A stretch of DNA of 64,000 bases from Flagellimonas amoyensis (GCF_003058265.1 NZ_QBUK01000002.1:124001-188000); one strand, 5' to 3'; shown: positions 51,283 through 60,670, numbered from the stretch's first letter. The notes: generated by a model not told the origin, from the letters alone. Program-made: numbers and translations.

Positions 51283-54135
51283 TTATTTGCTCAAGTACAT
51301 TTTCCTTCGAGAGTACAGGTTATAGAATTCATCATCCTTCAAGCTTTCAATGAACAGGATACTCTCCCCTGTACTTTTCATCTCCGGCCCCAGGTTTTTG
51401 TTCACGTTCGGGAACTTGTTGAAGGAGAACACCGGTTGTTTGATGGCGTATCCTTCCAATTGTGGGTTGAACACGAAATCCTTCACCTTTTTCTCGCCCA
51501 ACATCACCTTGGTGGCATAGTTCACATAAGGTTCTTTATACGCCTTTGCGATGAAAGGAACGGTACGTGATGCCCTTGGGTTCGCTTCGATGATGTATAC
51601 AATATCATCCTTGACCGCAAATTGAATGTTGATCAACCCGACCGTATTCAATGCCAAGGCAATCTTTTTGGTATGGTCTTTTATTTGTTGCATTACAAAT
51701 TCACCCAAGTTGAATGGTGGCAAGGTCGCGTTTGAGTCCCCAGAGTGGATTCCACAAGGCTCAATATGCTCCATGATTCCGATGATATACACATCTTCAC
51801 CATCACAAATGGCATCGGCCTCTGCTTCTATCGCCCCATCCAAATAGTGGTCCAAAAGCAGTTTGTTATTGGGTATCTTTCGCAACAAGTCCACCACATG
51901 GGCCTCCAGTTCTTCTTTGTTGATCACGATCTTCATCCCTTGTCCACCCAATACGTAGGATGGCCTTACCAATAGCGGGAAGTTCAGTTCATCAGCCAGT
52001 TCCAGTGCCTCATCGGCAGTCTCGGCCACCCCAAACCTTGGGTAGGGAATATCGTTGTCCTTCAGCAAGGTGGAGAAACTTCCCCTGTCCTCGGCCAAAT
52101 CCAGGGATTGGAAACTGGTTCCTATGATATTGATTCCGTATTTGTCCAGCTTCTCGGCCAATTTCAAGGCCGTCTGTCCACCCAACTGCACAATCACCCC
52201 TTCAGGTTTTTCATGCAAGATGATATCGTAGATATGCTCCCAGAACACAGGCTCAAAGTACAGCTTGTCCGCCGTATCAAAATCGGTGGAAACCGTTTCA
52301 GGGTTACAGTTGATCATGATGGTCTCATAACCGCACTCGGCAGCTGCCAGAACACCATGGACACAGCAGTAGTCAAACTCGATACCTTGTCCAATTCGAT
52401 TGGGTCCCGAGCCGAGTACCACCACTTTTTTCTTGTCCGTAACGATACTGTCGTTGGCCACATAGCGATGCCCATCAGCCGTTTCGATTTCCTCTTCAAA
52501 AGTGGAGTAGTAATACGGGGTCACGGCCTTGAACTCCGCCGCACAAGTATCCACTAGCTTATAGACACGGTTGATGCCCATATCCATACGTTTGCTGTGG
52601 ACCTCGCTTTCCCAACAGTCCAGCATATGGGCTATCTGTCGGTCGGCAAAACCTTTCTGCTTGGCTTCCAACAATAGGGCCTTGGGCAAACTTTCTATGG
52701 TATATTTTGAAATTTCCATCTCCAAGAAATGGAGCTCCTCGTATTGCTTCAGGAACCACATGTCTATCTTGGTGATCTCGTGAATCCTCTTCAACGGAAT
52801 ACCCAACTGAATGGCATCATAGATCACAAAAACCCGGTCCCAGCTGGGCACACGTAGTTTTTCGATGATGGTCTCATAATCTTTGTACCCCTTACCATCG
52901 GCACCCAATCCATTTCGCTTGATTTCCAAAGATTGTGTGGCCTTGTGCAATGCTTCCTGGAACGAACGGCCAATTCCCATGACCTCCCCTACGGATTTCA
53001 TCTGAAGTCCCAAAGTCCTGTCCGATCCTTCAAACTTATCAAAGTTCCAACGTGGAATTTTTACGATTACGTAGTCCAACGTGGGTTCGAACAAAGCCGA
53101 AGTGGACTTGGTGATCTGGTTATCCAATTCGTCCAAGGTATAACCAATGGCCAGTTTGGCGGCAATCTTTGCAATGGGGTAACCTGTCGCTTTGGACGCC
53201 AAAGCAGATGACCTTGACACCCTTGGGTTGATCTCGATGGCGATAATATCTTCTTTCTCATCAGGGCTAACGGCAAACTGTACATTACAGCCTCCTGCAA
53301 AATCCCCGATACTGCGCATCATGTGGATGGCCATGTCCCGCATACGTTGGAACGTCCTATCCGAAAGGGTCATCGCTGGGGCCACGGTGATGGAATCCCC
53401 GGTGTGGATACCCATCGGGTCCATATTCTCAATGGTACAGATGATGACCACGTTGTCATTCTTGTCGCGAAGCAGCTCCAATTCGTATTCTTTCCAACCC
53501 ATGAGAGCCTTGTCGATCATCACCTCGTGGATGGGCGATACTTCGAGACCATGGCTCAACATATCGTCAAAATCCTCGGGATCGTACACAATACCTGCCC
53601 CGGCACCACCAAGGGTGAACGAAGCACGGATCACCAAAGGAAAACCGAACTCTTGGGCAATTTCCTTTCCTTTTAGGAACGAAGTGGCCGAAGCTTGGGG
53701 AGGCATCCCAATACCAATTTTAAGCATGAGCTCCCTAAATTTTTCACGGTCTTCGGTGATGTTGATGGCATCAATATCCACGCCAATGATCTCCACTCCA
53801 AAATCCTTCCAGATGCCTTTTTGGTCGGCCTCGATACAAAGGTTCAGCGCGGTCTGTCCACCCATAGTAGGCAAAACGGCGTCCACATTGGGGTGTTTTT
53901 TTAAAATCTCAACGATTGATTTGGTGGTCAATGGCTTTAGGTATACGTGGTCCGCCATGGTGGGATCGGTCATGATCGTAGCGGGGTTGCTATTGATCAG
54001 AATGGTCTCGATACCATCTTCACGAAGCGACCTAAGTGCTTGGGAACCAGAATAATCAAACTCACATGCCTGACCGATGATGATAGGGCCAGAACCAATA
54101 ATCAAAATGGATTTTAAATCTTTTCTTTTCGGCAT
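51283..54135 (-). CDS. carB: Carbamoyl-phosphate synthase large subunit, lacking the allosteric domain
   Basis: CarB makes carbamoyl phosphate from bicarbonate, ammonia and two ATP, for pyrimidine and arginine synthesis. The 950-residue product has both ATP-grasp halves: LIIGSGPIIIGQACEFDYSG and VVLGSGPNRIGQGIEFDYCC, with the RASFTLGGAGAGI and RPSYVLGGQGMKI loops. It ends after YSRRKMYLSK, about 120 residues before the end of E. coli CarB (1073), so the C-terminal MGS-like allosteric domain is missing. This length is normal for Flavobacteriaceae from memory. The small subunit is not in the window. A terminator separates it from rpmH. Confidence 0.95.
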   Translation of the reverse strand: MPKRKDLKSILIIGSGPIIIGQACEFDYSGSQALRSLREDGIETILINSNPATIMTDPTMADHVYLKPLTTKSIVEILKKHPNVDAVLPTMGGQTALNLCIEADQKGIWKDFGVEIIGVDIDAINITEDREKFRELMLKIGIGMPPQASATSFLKGKEIAQEFGFPLVIRASFTLGGAGAGIVYDPEDFDDMLSHGLEVSPIHEVMIDKALMGWKEYELELLRDKNDNVVIICTIENMDPMGIHTGDSITVAPAMTLSDRTFQRMRDMAIHMMRSIGDFAGGCNVQFAVSPDEKEDIIAIEINPRVSRSSALASKATGYPIAKIAAKLAIGYTLDELDNQITKSTSALFEPTLDYVIVKIPRWNFDKFEGSDRTLGLQMKSVGEVMGIGRSFQEALHKATQSLEIKRNGLGADGKGYKDYETIIEKLRVPSWDRVFVIYDAIQLGIPLKRIHEITKIDMWFLKQYEELHFLEMEISKYTIESLPKALLLEAKQKGFADRQIAHMLDCWESEVHSKRMDMGINRVYKLVDTCAAEFKAVTPYYYSTFEEEIETADGHRYVANDSIVTDKKKVVVLGSGPNRIGQGIEFDYCCVHGVLAAAECGYETIMINCNPETVSTDFDTADKLYFEPVFWEHIYDIILHEKPEGVIVQLGGQTALKLAEKLDKYGINIIGTSFQSLDLAEDRGSFSTLLKDNDIPYPRFGVAETADEALELADELNFPLLVRPSYVLGGQGMKIVINKEELEAHVVDLLRKIPNNKLLLDHYLDGAIEAEADAICDGEDVYIIGIMEHIEPCGIHSGDSNATLPPFNLGEFVMQQIKDHTKKIALALNTVGLINIQFAVKDDIVYIIEANPRASRTVPFIAKAYKEPYVNYATKVMLGEKKVKDFVFNPQLEGYAIKQPVFSFNKFPNVNKNLGPEMKSTGESILFIESLKDDEFYNLYSRRKMYLSK

Positions 54136-54172
54136 TTTTGTAGGGTTATTGCTTGTTTTTTGCTTTCAGGTC

Positions 54173-54207
54173 AAAAAAAAGGTGTTACCTAGAAAAGTAA
54201 CACCTTT
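54173..54207 (-). terminator. Terminator between rpmH and carB
   Basis: On the minus strand AAAGGTGTTAC and GTAACACCTTT (54178-54188 with 54197-54207, 11 bp) form a stem followed by eight T. It lies between rpmH and carB, so carB needs its own promoter or partial read-through. Confidence 0.85.
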
Positions 54208-54230
54208 AATTTAAATCTGAAATGCTATCA

Positions 54231-54389
54231 TTATTTTTTATGTCTTGGCTCAGAGGAAACAGTTAATCTCTTTCTTCCTTTGGCTCTTCTTCTGGCAAGA
54301 ACTTTTCTACCATTGGCAGTCGCCATGCGCTCCCTAAAACCATGCTTGTTTCTTCTCTTCCTTTTTGACGGCTGATACGTTCTTTTCAT
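54231..54389 (-). CDS. rpmH: 50S ribosomal protein L34
   Basis: This short gene encodes a 52-residue basic protein, [20 protein letters not shown] at the start and ending PRHKK, with the [20 protein letters not shown] block. It is L34 of the large ribosomal subunit, near the end of 23S rRNA. The ATG is at 54389 with a perfect upstream promoter (below). It is not adjacent to rnpA or dnaA here, as is also the case in other Bacteroidota. A terminator follows. Confidence 0.97.
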   Translation of the reverse strand: MKRTYQPSKRKRRNKHGFRERMATANGRKVLARRRAKGRKRLTVSSEPRHKK

Positions 54390-54447
54390 TTCGGAACTTT
54401 TTATCGATTTTGTTCGTGGGAATTGTTTTCCCGAAAAATTCTGGGCG

Positions 54448-54477
54448 CAAATATACGAAGACTTTTTACTTTGGCAA
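54448..54477 (-). promoter_or_regulatory. rpmH: Consensus Bacteroidota sigma-A promoter of rpmH
   Basis: On the minus strand TTG (54477-54475), exactly 19 bases, then TATATTTG (54455-54448) matches TTG-N19-TAnnTTTG fully. It lies about 58 bases before the L34 start codon. Confidence 0.75.
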
Positions 54478-54510
54478 GTCCCAAAAGAAAATATTTAAAT
54501 TTGTTTTTGT

Positions 54511-54518
54511 TACTTTTG
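54511..54518 (+). promoter_or_regulatory. TAnnTTTG promoter-like element before the TPR membrane protein
   Basis: TACTTTTG matches the -7 consensus 36 bases before the ATG at 54555. It is back to back with the rpmH promoter on the other strand. Confidence 0.4.
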
Positions 54519-54554
54519 CCACCTCTAAAACATTCGGTAAAAATCTCCAACTCT

Positions 54555-55070
54555 ATGTTCAACAAAAATATCAAACTCGTTATTGCAGGTCTTATCATTG
54601 CTTATGCCGTGTACCAGTTCGTGGAGGGCAACATTGGCAATGGCATTGCCCTTATCCTGTTCTCCCTGGTGTTCATTTTCCTGTACTTCAGGAACGAGTT
54701 TATCCTCTTGGCCTTTCTGCGTATGCGCAAACAGGACTTGGAAGGTACCCAAAAATGGTTGGAGAAGATCAAGAATCCCGAGGGAGCACTCATCAAAAAA
54801 CAACAGGGCTACTTCAATTACCTGCACGGGATCATCTATTCCCAAAAGAACCTGACCCAGGCCGAAAAATACTTCAAAAAGGCACTGAAACTGGGACTTA
54901 CCATGGATTATGATGTGTCCATGGCCAAGTTGAGCCTTGCCGGGATCGCCATGCAAAAACGCAGAAAACGCGAGGCTACCCAACTGTTGCAAGAGGCCAA
55001 AAAGCTGGACAAGAACAATATGCTGACGGAGCAGATCAAGATGATGCAGCAGCAGATGAAGAAAATTTAG
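54555..55070 (+). CDS. TPR-containing membrane protein
   Basis: The 171-residue product has two N-terminal membrane helices (IKLVIAGLIIAYAVYQFV and GIALILFSLVFIFLYFRN) and a cytoplasmic TPR-like pair, including GYFNYLHGIIYSQKNLTQAE followed by YFKKALKLG. The protein ends in a Met/Gln-rich helix. Function is unknown. The frame is open to 54423 but ATG 54555 (MFNKNIKLV) is the natural start, and homologues of this length occur in Flavobacteriaceae. It is divergent from rpmH. Confidence 0.82.
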   Translation: MFNKNIKLVIAGLIIAYAVYQFVEGNIGNGIALILFSLVFIFLYFRNEFILLAFLRMRKQDLEGTQKWLEKIKNPEGALIKKQQGYFNYLHGIIYSQKNLTQAEKYFKKALKLGLTMDYDVSMAKLSLAGIAMQKRRKREATQLLQEAKKLDKNNMLTEQIKMMQQQMKKI

Positions 55071-55094
55071 GGCAAAATCTCCTAAATCAGTACT

Positions 55095-56060
55095 TTACCT
55101 CCCCGCACTCGATGTGCGATAATACCCCTTGTTCGGGATCTCGATCACATATTTTTTTCGGGAGCTGTTGTTCAAGTGGGGCTCTCGCAACCAAGGGTTG
55201 TGCCTTTTCAGCACTTTATAGTTGATCTCGTAAAGCTGGGCAAAGTCAGCCCAACTGGCCACGGCCGTATCCACTTCTACCGTAAAAGTGGGCACTTCGG
55301 TGTACAAATCGCCTTCTTCCACCAAAAAGCCATACTTTCCAGGGTTGGCAATGATCTCTTTGATGGCCATGATGCGGAACACGTAGCGGCCGGTCTCCTC
55401 GCCCAACAATAGATCGTAGTAATCCCCTGCTTTCTGGATGCCCATAAACCGTTGGATACCCGCAGGGCCTGCATTGTAGGCCGCAGCAGTGAGTGTCCAG
55501 CTACCAAATCGTTCCTTCCATTTCTTCAGATAGTCACAGGCCACCTGGGTGGATTTTTCCACATGGTACCGCTCGTCCACATTATCGTTCACCTCAAGGC
55601 CATATTCCCTGCCCGTATCTTTCATGATCTGCCAAAAACCCGTAGCCCCTGCAGGTGACACCACGTTTTGAAGGCCACTTTCGGCCACGGCCAAATATTT
55701 GAAATCGTCCGGGATACCGTTCTTTTTCAAAATGGGCTCTATAATGGGGAAATACTTGTTGGCGCGTTTCATCAGCAACAAAGCATTGGATTGCCAATAC
55801 GTGTTCACCAAAAACTCACGATCTACGCGCTCCATGATTTCCGGGTCGTCCAAAGGAACGGGCTCGCCCGCAAAATTGAGGTCTTTGGGAATCTCGATAG
55901 CACTGATCCTGTAGCCTTGGGCCACATTTTTATCGTTTACCACCTCTGCTTCGGGAGTTTTTTCCTCAACAGGTTCCGGGGTCGACTGCACCGCAAAAAT
56001 AAAGGTGCCGGTCACCGCGATCAATCCAATAAATGCCAATATGTTCTTGATATGTTTCAT
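55095..56060 (-). CDS. Lytic transglycosylase (MltD-type SLT domain)
   Basis: The 321-residue periplasmic protein has an N-terminal membrane or signal segment (ILAFIGLIAVTGTFIFAV) and an SLT catalytic domain with the catalytic Glu in YLAVAESGLQNVVSPAGATG, followed by FWQIMKDTGREYGL and WTLTAAAYNAGPAGIQRFMG. It cleaves the glycan strands of peptidoglycan with 1,6-anhydro product. A C-terminal region with LYEINYKVLKRHNPWLREPH resembles a LysM-like tail. An ATG two codons upstream is possible. Confidence 0.92.
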   Translation of the reverse strand: MKHIKNILAFIGLIAVTGTFIFAVQSTPEPVEEKTPEAEVVNDKNVAQGYRISAIEIPKDLNFAGEPVPLDDPEIMERVDREFLVNTYWQSNALLLMKRANKYFPIIEPILKKNGIPDDFKYLAVAESGLQNVVSPAGATGFWQIMKDTGREYGLEVNDNVDERYHVEKSTQVACDYLKKWKERFGSWTLTAAAYNAGPAGIQRFMGIQKAGDYYDLLLGEETGRYVFRIMAIKEIIANPGKYGFLVEEGDLYTEVPTFTVEVDTAVASWADFAQLYEINYKVLKRHNPWLREPHLNNSSRKKYVIEIPNKGYYRTSSAGR

Positions 56061-56106
56061 AGCCAAAATTTTTATAGGGTACCGTAAAGATACTATATAG
56101 ACGTGC

Positions 56107-56769
56107 TTATCCTAAAATTATTGTGGGGAGATTTTCATTGAACCACCTTGTCCGGTGGATGATCATGGTGTGGGTGCCATTCTTCACCACTATGCACTGC
56201 TTGATGTTGGCCACGGGAAAAACCGTGTCCTTTTCCCCTTGGATATGCACCACGTTCGGGGGCGGTACGGTCTGGTTCCAGTTCACAATCTGGTCAATGG
56301 ACCAATCGATATACTGCTTGTCCCGGACGGAAAGGTATTTTTCATAGAGGTGCAAACGCTTGGTCACCGTTTCGCCAAAGGCATATTTGGCCAAAAGCTC
56401 CACATTGGTCACCAACCCCGTCGGGAGCAGTTTGTGCACCTTGGTATATTTGGCAAAGAGCATGCGCTTGGGAAGTTCCGTCCTGCTTTTTACCGAGGAG
56501 ACCACGATCACCTTTTTGGGGTGGATGAACTTGGCCATCTCCTGCACCAACATCCCTCCGAAGGAAACCCCCAGCAATACAGGATTTTCATGTTGTATGC
56601 GGGTACACATTTGCTGCGCGTAGGCTTCTAGGGACATCCCTTTTTCCGGGATGGTCCAATCCAACAAATGGACCTCAAAAGTTTCGGGAGAAAGATGGAT
56701 GCCCTCAAAAATAGATGGTGCGGCTGCCATTCCAGGCATCAGGTACACATGGGTTTTTGTATCAGGCAT
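56107..56769 (-). CDS. Alpha/beta hydrolase
   Basis: This 220-residue protein has no signal peptide. It opens with THVYLMPGMAAAPSIFEGIH, carries the nucleophile elbow LLGVSFGGMLVQEMAKF, a later VVHIQGEKDTVFPVANIKQC block holding the acid, and the His in NGTHTMIIHR. Substrate is unknown; this lineage includes esterases and thioesterases. I chose ATG 56769 (MPDTKTH) instead of 56793 because the upstream eight residues look non-native. Confidence 0.85.
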   Translation of the reverse strand: MPDTKTHVYLMPGMAAAPSIFEGIHLSPETFEVHLLDWTIPEKGMSLEAYAQQMCTRIQHENPVLLGVSFGGMLVQEMAKFIHPKKVIVVSSVKSRTELPKRMLFAKYTKVHKLLPTGLVTNVELLAKYAFGETVTKRLHLYEKYLSVRDKQYIDWSIDQIVNWNQTVPPPNVVHIQGEKDTVFPVANIKQCIVVKNGTHTMIIHRTRWFNENLPTIILG

Positions 56770-56933
56770 ATTCCACCAAAGATCGTCAACCACTAGGAAA
56801 TTAACAATTTTTTGACTAATTTTGTATCCCTTTTGTAGCTGACCCCAATTATTGAACTATTTTTTTAAGGGGATTGATCTGATCATCTTTAGGGATGGTC
56901 TAAATCTTACAGAGTCATTAAAAACAGTACTAT

Positions 56934-57227
56934 ATGACAGAAATGGAAATTAACGACAATAGTTTCTTGCGCCAGTTTGAAGCTAGGGTCAATGGGCATT
57001 TAGCCAAAATTGAATACTCTTCCCAGGAGCGCAAAGTCTTTTTGACCAAGCTGGTGATTCCTGAGGAAATTGACCAAGAGGGATTCAAAGAGGACTTCAT
57101 CAAAGCCGTTCTGCACCAAATCCAGGAAAAAAACCTTCGCGTGGTCCCGACCAGCCCGCACATTGCAGGTTTTTTGAGAAAGAACAGACAGTACAAGGAA
57201 ATGTTGCCCGTGGGAATCCGCATCTGA
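56934..57227 (+). CDS. GNAT-like N-acetyltransferase (YjdJ/Gcn5-related short form)
   Basis: The 97-residue protein has the short GNAT-like pattern of the YjdJ family: NSFLRQFEARVNGHLAKIEY, KVFLTKLVIPEEI and NLRVVPTSPHIAGFLRKN. This family binds acetyl-CoA; the substrate is unknown. The 97-residue length is typical. It is a single gene with a terminator after it. Confidence 0.85.
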   Translation: MTEMEINDNSFLRQFEARVNGHLAKIEYSSQERKVFLTKLVIPEEIDQEGFKEDFIKAVLHQIQEKNLRVVPTSPHIAGFLRKNRQYKEMLPVGIRI

Positions 57228-57251
57228 TACCCACCAACATTCAAGAAAATC

Positions 57252-57280
57252 AAAGCCCTCCCTCCCGGAAGGCTTTTTTT
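57252..57280 (+). terminator. Terminator of the short GNAT gene
   Basis: AAAGCC (57252-57257) pairs with GGCTTT (57271-57276), with a CCGG inner pairing, before a run of T. The stem is short. Confidence 0.6.
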
Positions 57281-58607
57281 ATGCCAAAATGGTATCGGTG
57301 ACAAACTCGAAGCGTACCAGACCGTCCTCATCGATCTCCGTAAGCTCCACATGGTGTAAAGTGTTCACCAGTTCTGGGTTCCAAGGAGCCTTTACCTTCA
57401 CATAGTTTTCCGTAAACCCGTGAATATAGCCCATCTTGTTATCACCTTCGAACAATACGGTCCTAGTGGTGCCCAATTGGCTCTCATAAAACGCCCTTCG
57501 CTTTTTGGTAGATAGACCGCGGAGCATTTTACTGCGTTTGTTCCTCACGTTTTTGGGAACCGCCCCTTCCATGTCCGCCGCCAAGGTGTTGTCCCTTTCG
57601 GAATAGGTGAAAACGTGCAGGTATGAAATGTCCAGTTCGTTCAGAAAATGATAGGTTTCAAGGAAATGTTCGTCGGTCTCCCCGGGGAACCCCACGATCA
57701 CATCCACCCCTATACAAGCATGTGGCATGGCCTTTTTGATACGATTCACCCTATCCACATACAGATTGGAGAGATACCTCCTTCGCATCAACCGCAAAAT
57801 GGTATCGCTACCACTTTGCAGGGGCACATGGAAATGGGGCACAAAGGAATTGCTCTGCGACACAAAATCAATGGTCTCGTTCTTCAACAAATTGGGTTCT
57901 ATGGACGATATGCGCAGGCGATGGATGCCATCAATTTGGTCCAGGGCCTTTACAAGGTCAAAAAAGGTATGCTCGTGCCGCTTGTTGCCAAACTCACCCT
58001 TTCCATAATCGCCAATATTCACCCCGGTCAGCACAATTTCCTTGATGTCCTGCGCCGCGATCTCACGGGCATTTTGCAGAACGTTCTCCAAAGAATCGCT
58101 TCGGGAAATACCGCGGGCCAAAGGAATGGTGCAATAGGTGCATTTGTAGTCGCACCCATCCTGCACCTTTAAAAAAGCACGGGTACGGTCCCCGATGGCA
58201 TAGCTGCCCACATAAAAATCCGCTTCCTCAATTTCGCAGGAATGCACTTCTCCCCCATCATTCTTGGTGAGATCGTTCAGGTAATCGGTGATCTTGAACT
58301 TCTCGGTGGCTCCCAAAACCAAGTCCACCCCATCCACAGCGGCCAGTTCTTCGGGCTTGAGCTGCGCATAGCACCCCACAGCGGCCACAAAGGCCTCAGG
58401 GTTTGCTTTTTGGGCCTGTTTCACGATACTCTTGAAACGCTTGTCGGCATTTTCGGTGACGGAGCAGGTATTGATCACATACACATCGGCCCGTTCGGAA
58501 AAGTCAACACGCTCAAAGTCCTCCTTTTCAAAACTCCGCGCTATGGTGGAAGTTTCGGAGAAATTGAGCTTGCAACCGAGTGTGTAAAATGCAACCTTTT
58601 TGTTCAT
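57279..58607 (-). CDS. mtaB: tRNA t6A37 methylthiotransferase MtaB
   Basis: The 442-residue radical-SAM enzyme adds a methylthio group to t6A37 of tRNA. It has the UPF0004 N-terminal cysteines (GCKLNFSETST, VINTCSVTENADKR, VGCYAQLKPEE) for the auxiliary cluster, the radical-SAM motif DGCDYKCTYCTIPLARG, and a C-terminal TRAM-like beta domain (RTVLFEGDNKMGYIHGFTEN). Among methylthiotransferases the VGCYAQL and IPLARG blocks favour MtaB over MiaB or RimO. An upstream TATCTTTG-like element lies at 58631-58638 on the minus strand. Confidence 0.93.
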   Translation of the reverse strand: MNKKVAFYTLGCKLNFSETSTIARSFEKEDFERVDFSERADVYVINTCSVTENADKRFKSIVKQAQKANPEAFVAAVGCYAQLKPEELAAVDGVDLVLGATEKFKITDYLNDLTKNDGGEVHSCEIEEADFYVGSYAIGDRTRAFLKVQDGCDYKCTYCTIPLARGISRSDSLENVLQNAREIAAQDIKEIVLTGVNIGDYGKGEFGNKRHEHTFFDLVKALDQIDGIHRLRISSIEPNLLKNETIDFVSQSNSFVPHFHVPLQSGSDTILRLMRRRYLSNLYVDRVNRIKKAMPHACIGVDVIVGFPGETDEHFLETYHFLNELDISYLHVFTYSERDNTLAADMEGAVPKNVRNKRSKMLRGLSTKKRRAFYESQLGTTRTVLFEGDNKMGYIHGFTENYVKVKAPWNPELVNTLHHVELTEIDEDGLVRFEFVTDTILA

Positions 58608-58630
58608 CTGCCCATCTGACTTTAGGGCCG

Positions 58631-58638
58631 CAAAGATA
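58631..58638 (-). promoter_or_regulatory. TAnnTTTG promoter-like element before mtaB
   Basis: On the minus strand TATCTTTG matches the -7 consensus 23 bases before the mtaB ATG. No TTG is found at the -33 spacing. Confidence 0.4.
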
Positions 58639-58821
58639 ATGATTTATTGGGAGTTATGGGAACAGCTTTGCTGTGGAAATAGCAAAATAGGTTTTGTAAA
58701 ACAACGGGGGTAACTTACCCAAAACGAGATAGATGAACTTTTGAACAAAGTAACATCGGACGTTTGAACAAAACCATCTGCCAATTCCTTCTCCAATTTT
58801 GCTCCATAAAACAAATCAAAT

Positions 58822-59817
58822 ATGGAACAACACAATTATCAAGGGGCATTGCAGAACCCCATCGGCTCAGGATTCAATGCAACGTCAACCGCAGCTGAAG
58901 TCATCCAAGGGATAGATCTTACAGGGAAAATTGCCATCGTGACCGGGGGCAACACAGGCATCGGTCTGGAAACCACCAAAACGTTGGCAAGCGCAGGGGC
59001 CACCGTGATCGTTCCGGCAAGGGATATTGAAAAGGCCAAAATCAATCTACAGGGAATGGCCAACATTGAAGTGGAGACCATGGACTTGATGGACCCCAAA
59101 TCCATCGATGCCTTTGCGGAAAAATTCCTCGCTTCGGGCAGACCGTTGCATTTGCTCATCAACAATGCGGGCATTATGTGGGTGCCTTTACGGCGGGATA
59201 AACGTGGTATGGAATCCCAACTGGCAACCAACTATTTGGCGCAGTTTCAACTCACGGCCAGACTATGGCCTTCGCTGAAAAAGGCAAATGGCTCGCGAGT
59301 GGTCAATGTTTCTTCGTCCGGTCACCAATTTGCTCCTTTCAACTTTGACGACCCCAATTTTCTGAAAAGGGACTACGAAACCTTGCAGGCCTATGGTCAG
59401 TCAAAAACAGCAGTGAACCTATTTTCGCTTGAACTGGACAACAGGGCCAAATCATACAACGTTAGGGCCTATTCATTACATCCCGGTTCCATAGGCGGGA
59501 CCGAGTTGGCTAGGGAAGCATCGTTGGAACTCTTCCAACAAATGGGTTTTTGTGATGCCGAAGGCAATATTTTGCCCGAAGTGGCAGCATCCCTAAAAAC
59601 CATTCCCCAAGGAGCCGCCACAACGGTATGGTGTGCTACCAGTCCATTGCTCACCCAACTTGGAGGGGTGTACTGCGAAGATGTGGATATTGCGGCACTG
59701 TCCTCCGATGCATCCCTGTCGAGGGGCATCAATCCTTATGCGCTTGACATGACCTTTGCAAAGCAACTGTGGGAGTTGAGCGAAGATTTGACCGGGATAT
59801 CATTTCCCGTCCACTGA
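58822..59817 (+). CDS. Short-chain dehydrogenase/reductase (SDR)
   Basis: The 331-residue protein has the SDR nucleotide motif VTGGNTGIGLETTKTLASAG, the NNAG motif (LINNAGIMWVPLRRD), catalytic Ser in VNVSSSGHQFAP, and YGQSKTAVN with Tyr-x-x-x-Lys. The N-terminal 30 residues extend beyond the core. The length and motif order match retinol-dehydrogenase/oxidoreductase-like bacterial SDRs; the substrate is unknown. It is 28 bases before an AraC regulator on the same strand, and the two may act together. Confidence 0.92.
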   Translation: MEQHNYQGALQNPIGSGFNATSTAAEVIQGIDLTGKIAIVTGGNTGIGLETTKTLASAGATVIVPARDIEKAKINLQGMANIEVETMDLMDPKSIDAFAEKFLASGRPLHLLINNAGIMWVPLRRDKRGMESQLATNYLAQFQLTARLWPSLKKANGSRVVNVSSSGHQFAPFNFDDPNFLKRDYETLQAYGQSKTAVNLFSLELDNRAKSYNVRAYSLHPGSIGGTELAREASLELFQQMGFCDAEGNILPEVAASLKTIPQGAATTVWCATSPLLTQLGGVYCEDVDIAALSSDASLSRGINPYALDMTFAKQLWELSEDLTGISFPVH

Positions 59818-59845
59818 TATTGCTACCTTTATACCACACAGGCCT

Positions 59846-60670
59846 ATGGACTATCAATTAAAATATATCACACCCGAGATCAAGCTTTCCTCCTATGAGG
59901 ACAAGCTGTTCAAAACGGAAGTGGTGTTTGACCACCATATGCTTGTGTGGTTCATTTCAGGCGAAACCAAGATCATTCAGGCAGAAGAAAGCCATGTGTT
60001 CAAGCCCGGGGACATCTTCCTGATTCCCAGAAACCAACTGGCCACCATCATCAACTATCCAAAAGATGGGCTACCGCATCAATCCGTGGTGATGCACCTA
60101 TCCACGGACAGGCTCCGGGACTTCTATACCAAATTGGATGTAAGGCCCAAAGTCGTTCCAGCACCAAAAATCATCCGTTTTGGAAGCCATCCGTTGTTGA
60201 AAAGTTGCCTATCCTCCCTAATCCCCTATTTTGAAATGCAGGAAGAGGAATTTCCAGAAAACATCGCTTCCTTGAAAATCACCGAGGCCATATCCATCCT
60301 CAGAACATTGGACAGGGACATCGACAACATTTTGGCCAATTTTGAGGAACCGTACAAAATAGATCTGGCCACTTTTATGGAGCGGAATTTCATGTTCAAT
60401 ATGCCGTTGGAAAAGTTCAGCTATTTGTCCGGCCGGAGCCTGACCACCTTTAAACGGGATTTTCAAAAAGTGTTCCATACCACCCCACAGCGTTGGCTTA
60501 CCCAAAAACGTCTGGAACTGGCACATTACCAATTGGCCAAAAAAGAACGAAAACCGGTAGAGGTCTATCTGGAAACAGGTTTTGAGAACCTGTCGCATTT
60601 CTCTTTTGCCTTTAAAAAGCATTTTGGATATGCGCCTACTGCATTGGTCCAACCTCAAAGAAATAGCTAG
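59846..60670 (+). CDS. AraC family transcriptional regulator
   Basis: The 274-residue protein has an N-terminal cupin-like sensor region (FDHHMLVWFISGETKIIQAE, FKPGDIFLIPRNQLATI) and a C-terminal double helix-turn-helix (FMERNFMFNMPLEKFSYLSG, RSLTTFKRDFQKVFHTTPQR, VEVYLETGFENLSHFSFAFK). It probably regulates the upstream SDR gene (inference from adjacency). Its inducer is not visible. Confidence 0.92.
   Translation: MDYQLKYITPEIKLSSYEDKLFKTEVVFDHHMLVWFISGETKIIQAEESHVFKPGDIFLIPRNQLATIINYPKDGLPHQSVVMHLSTDRLRDFYTKLDVRPKVVPAPKIIRFGSHPLLKSCLSSLIPYFEMQEEEFPENIASLKITEAISILRTLDRDIDNILANFEEPYKIDLATFMERNFMFNMPLEKFSYLSGRSLTTFKRDFQKVFHTTPQRWLTQKRLELAHYQLAKKERKPVEVYLETGFENLSHFSFAFKKHFGYAPTALVQPQRNS

Noticed and set aside
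53192-54055. 287-residue plus-strand open frame opposite carB
   Set aside because: It has an atypical Ser/Met-rich composition and lies antisense to carB.
54365-54913. 182-residue frame overlapping the start of the TPR membrane protein
   Set aside because: Its text is another frame of the same DNA and includes the rpmH promoter region; the frame of 54555-55070 has the natural helices and TPR pattern.
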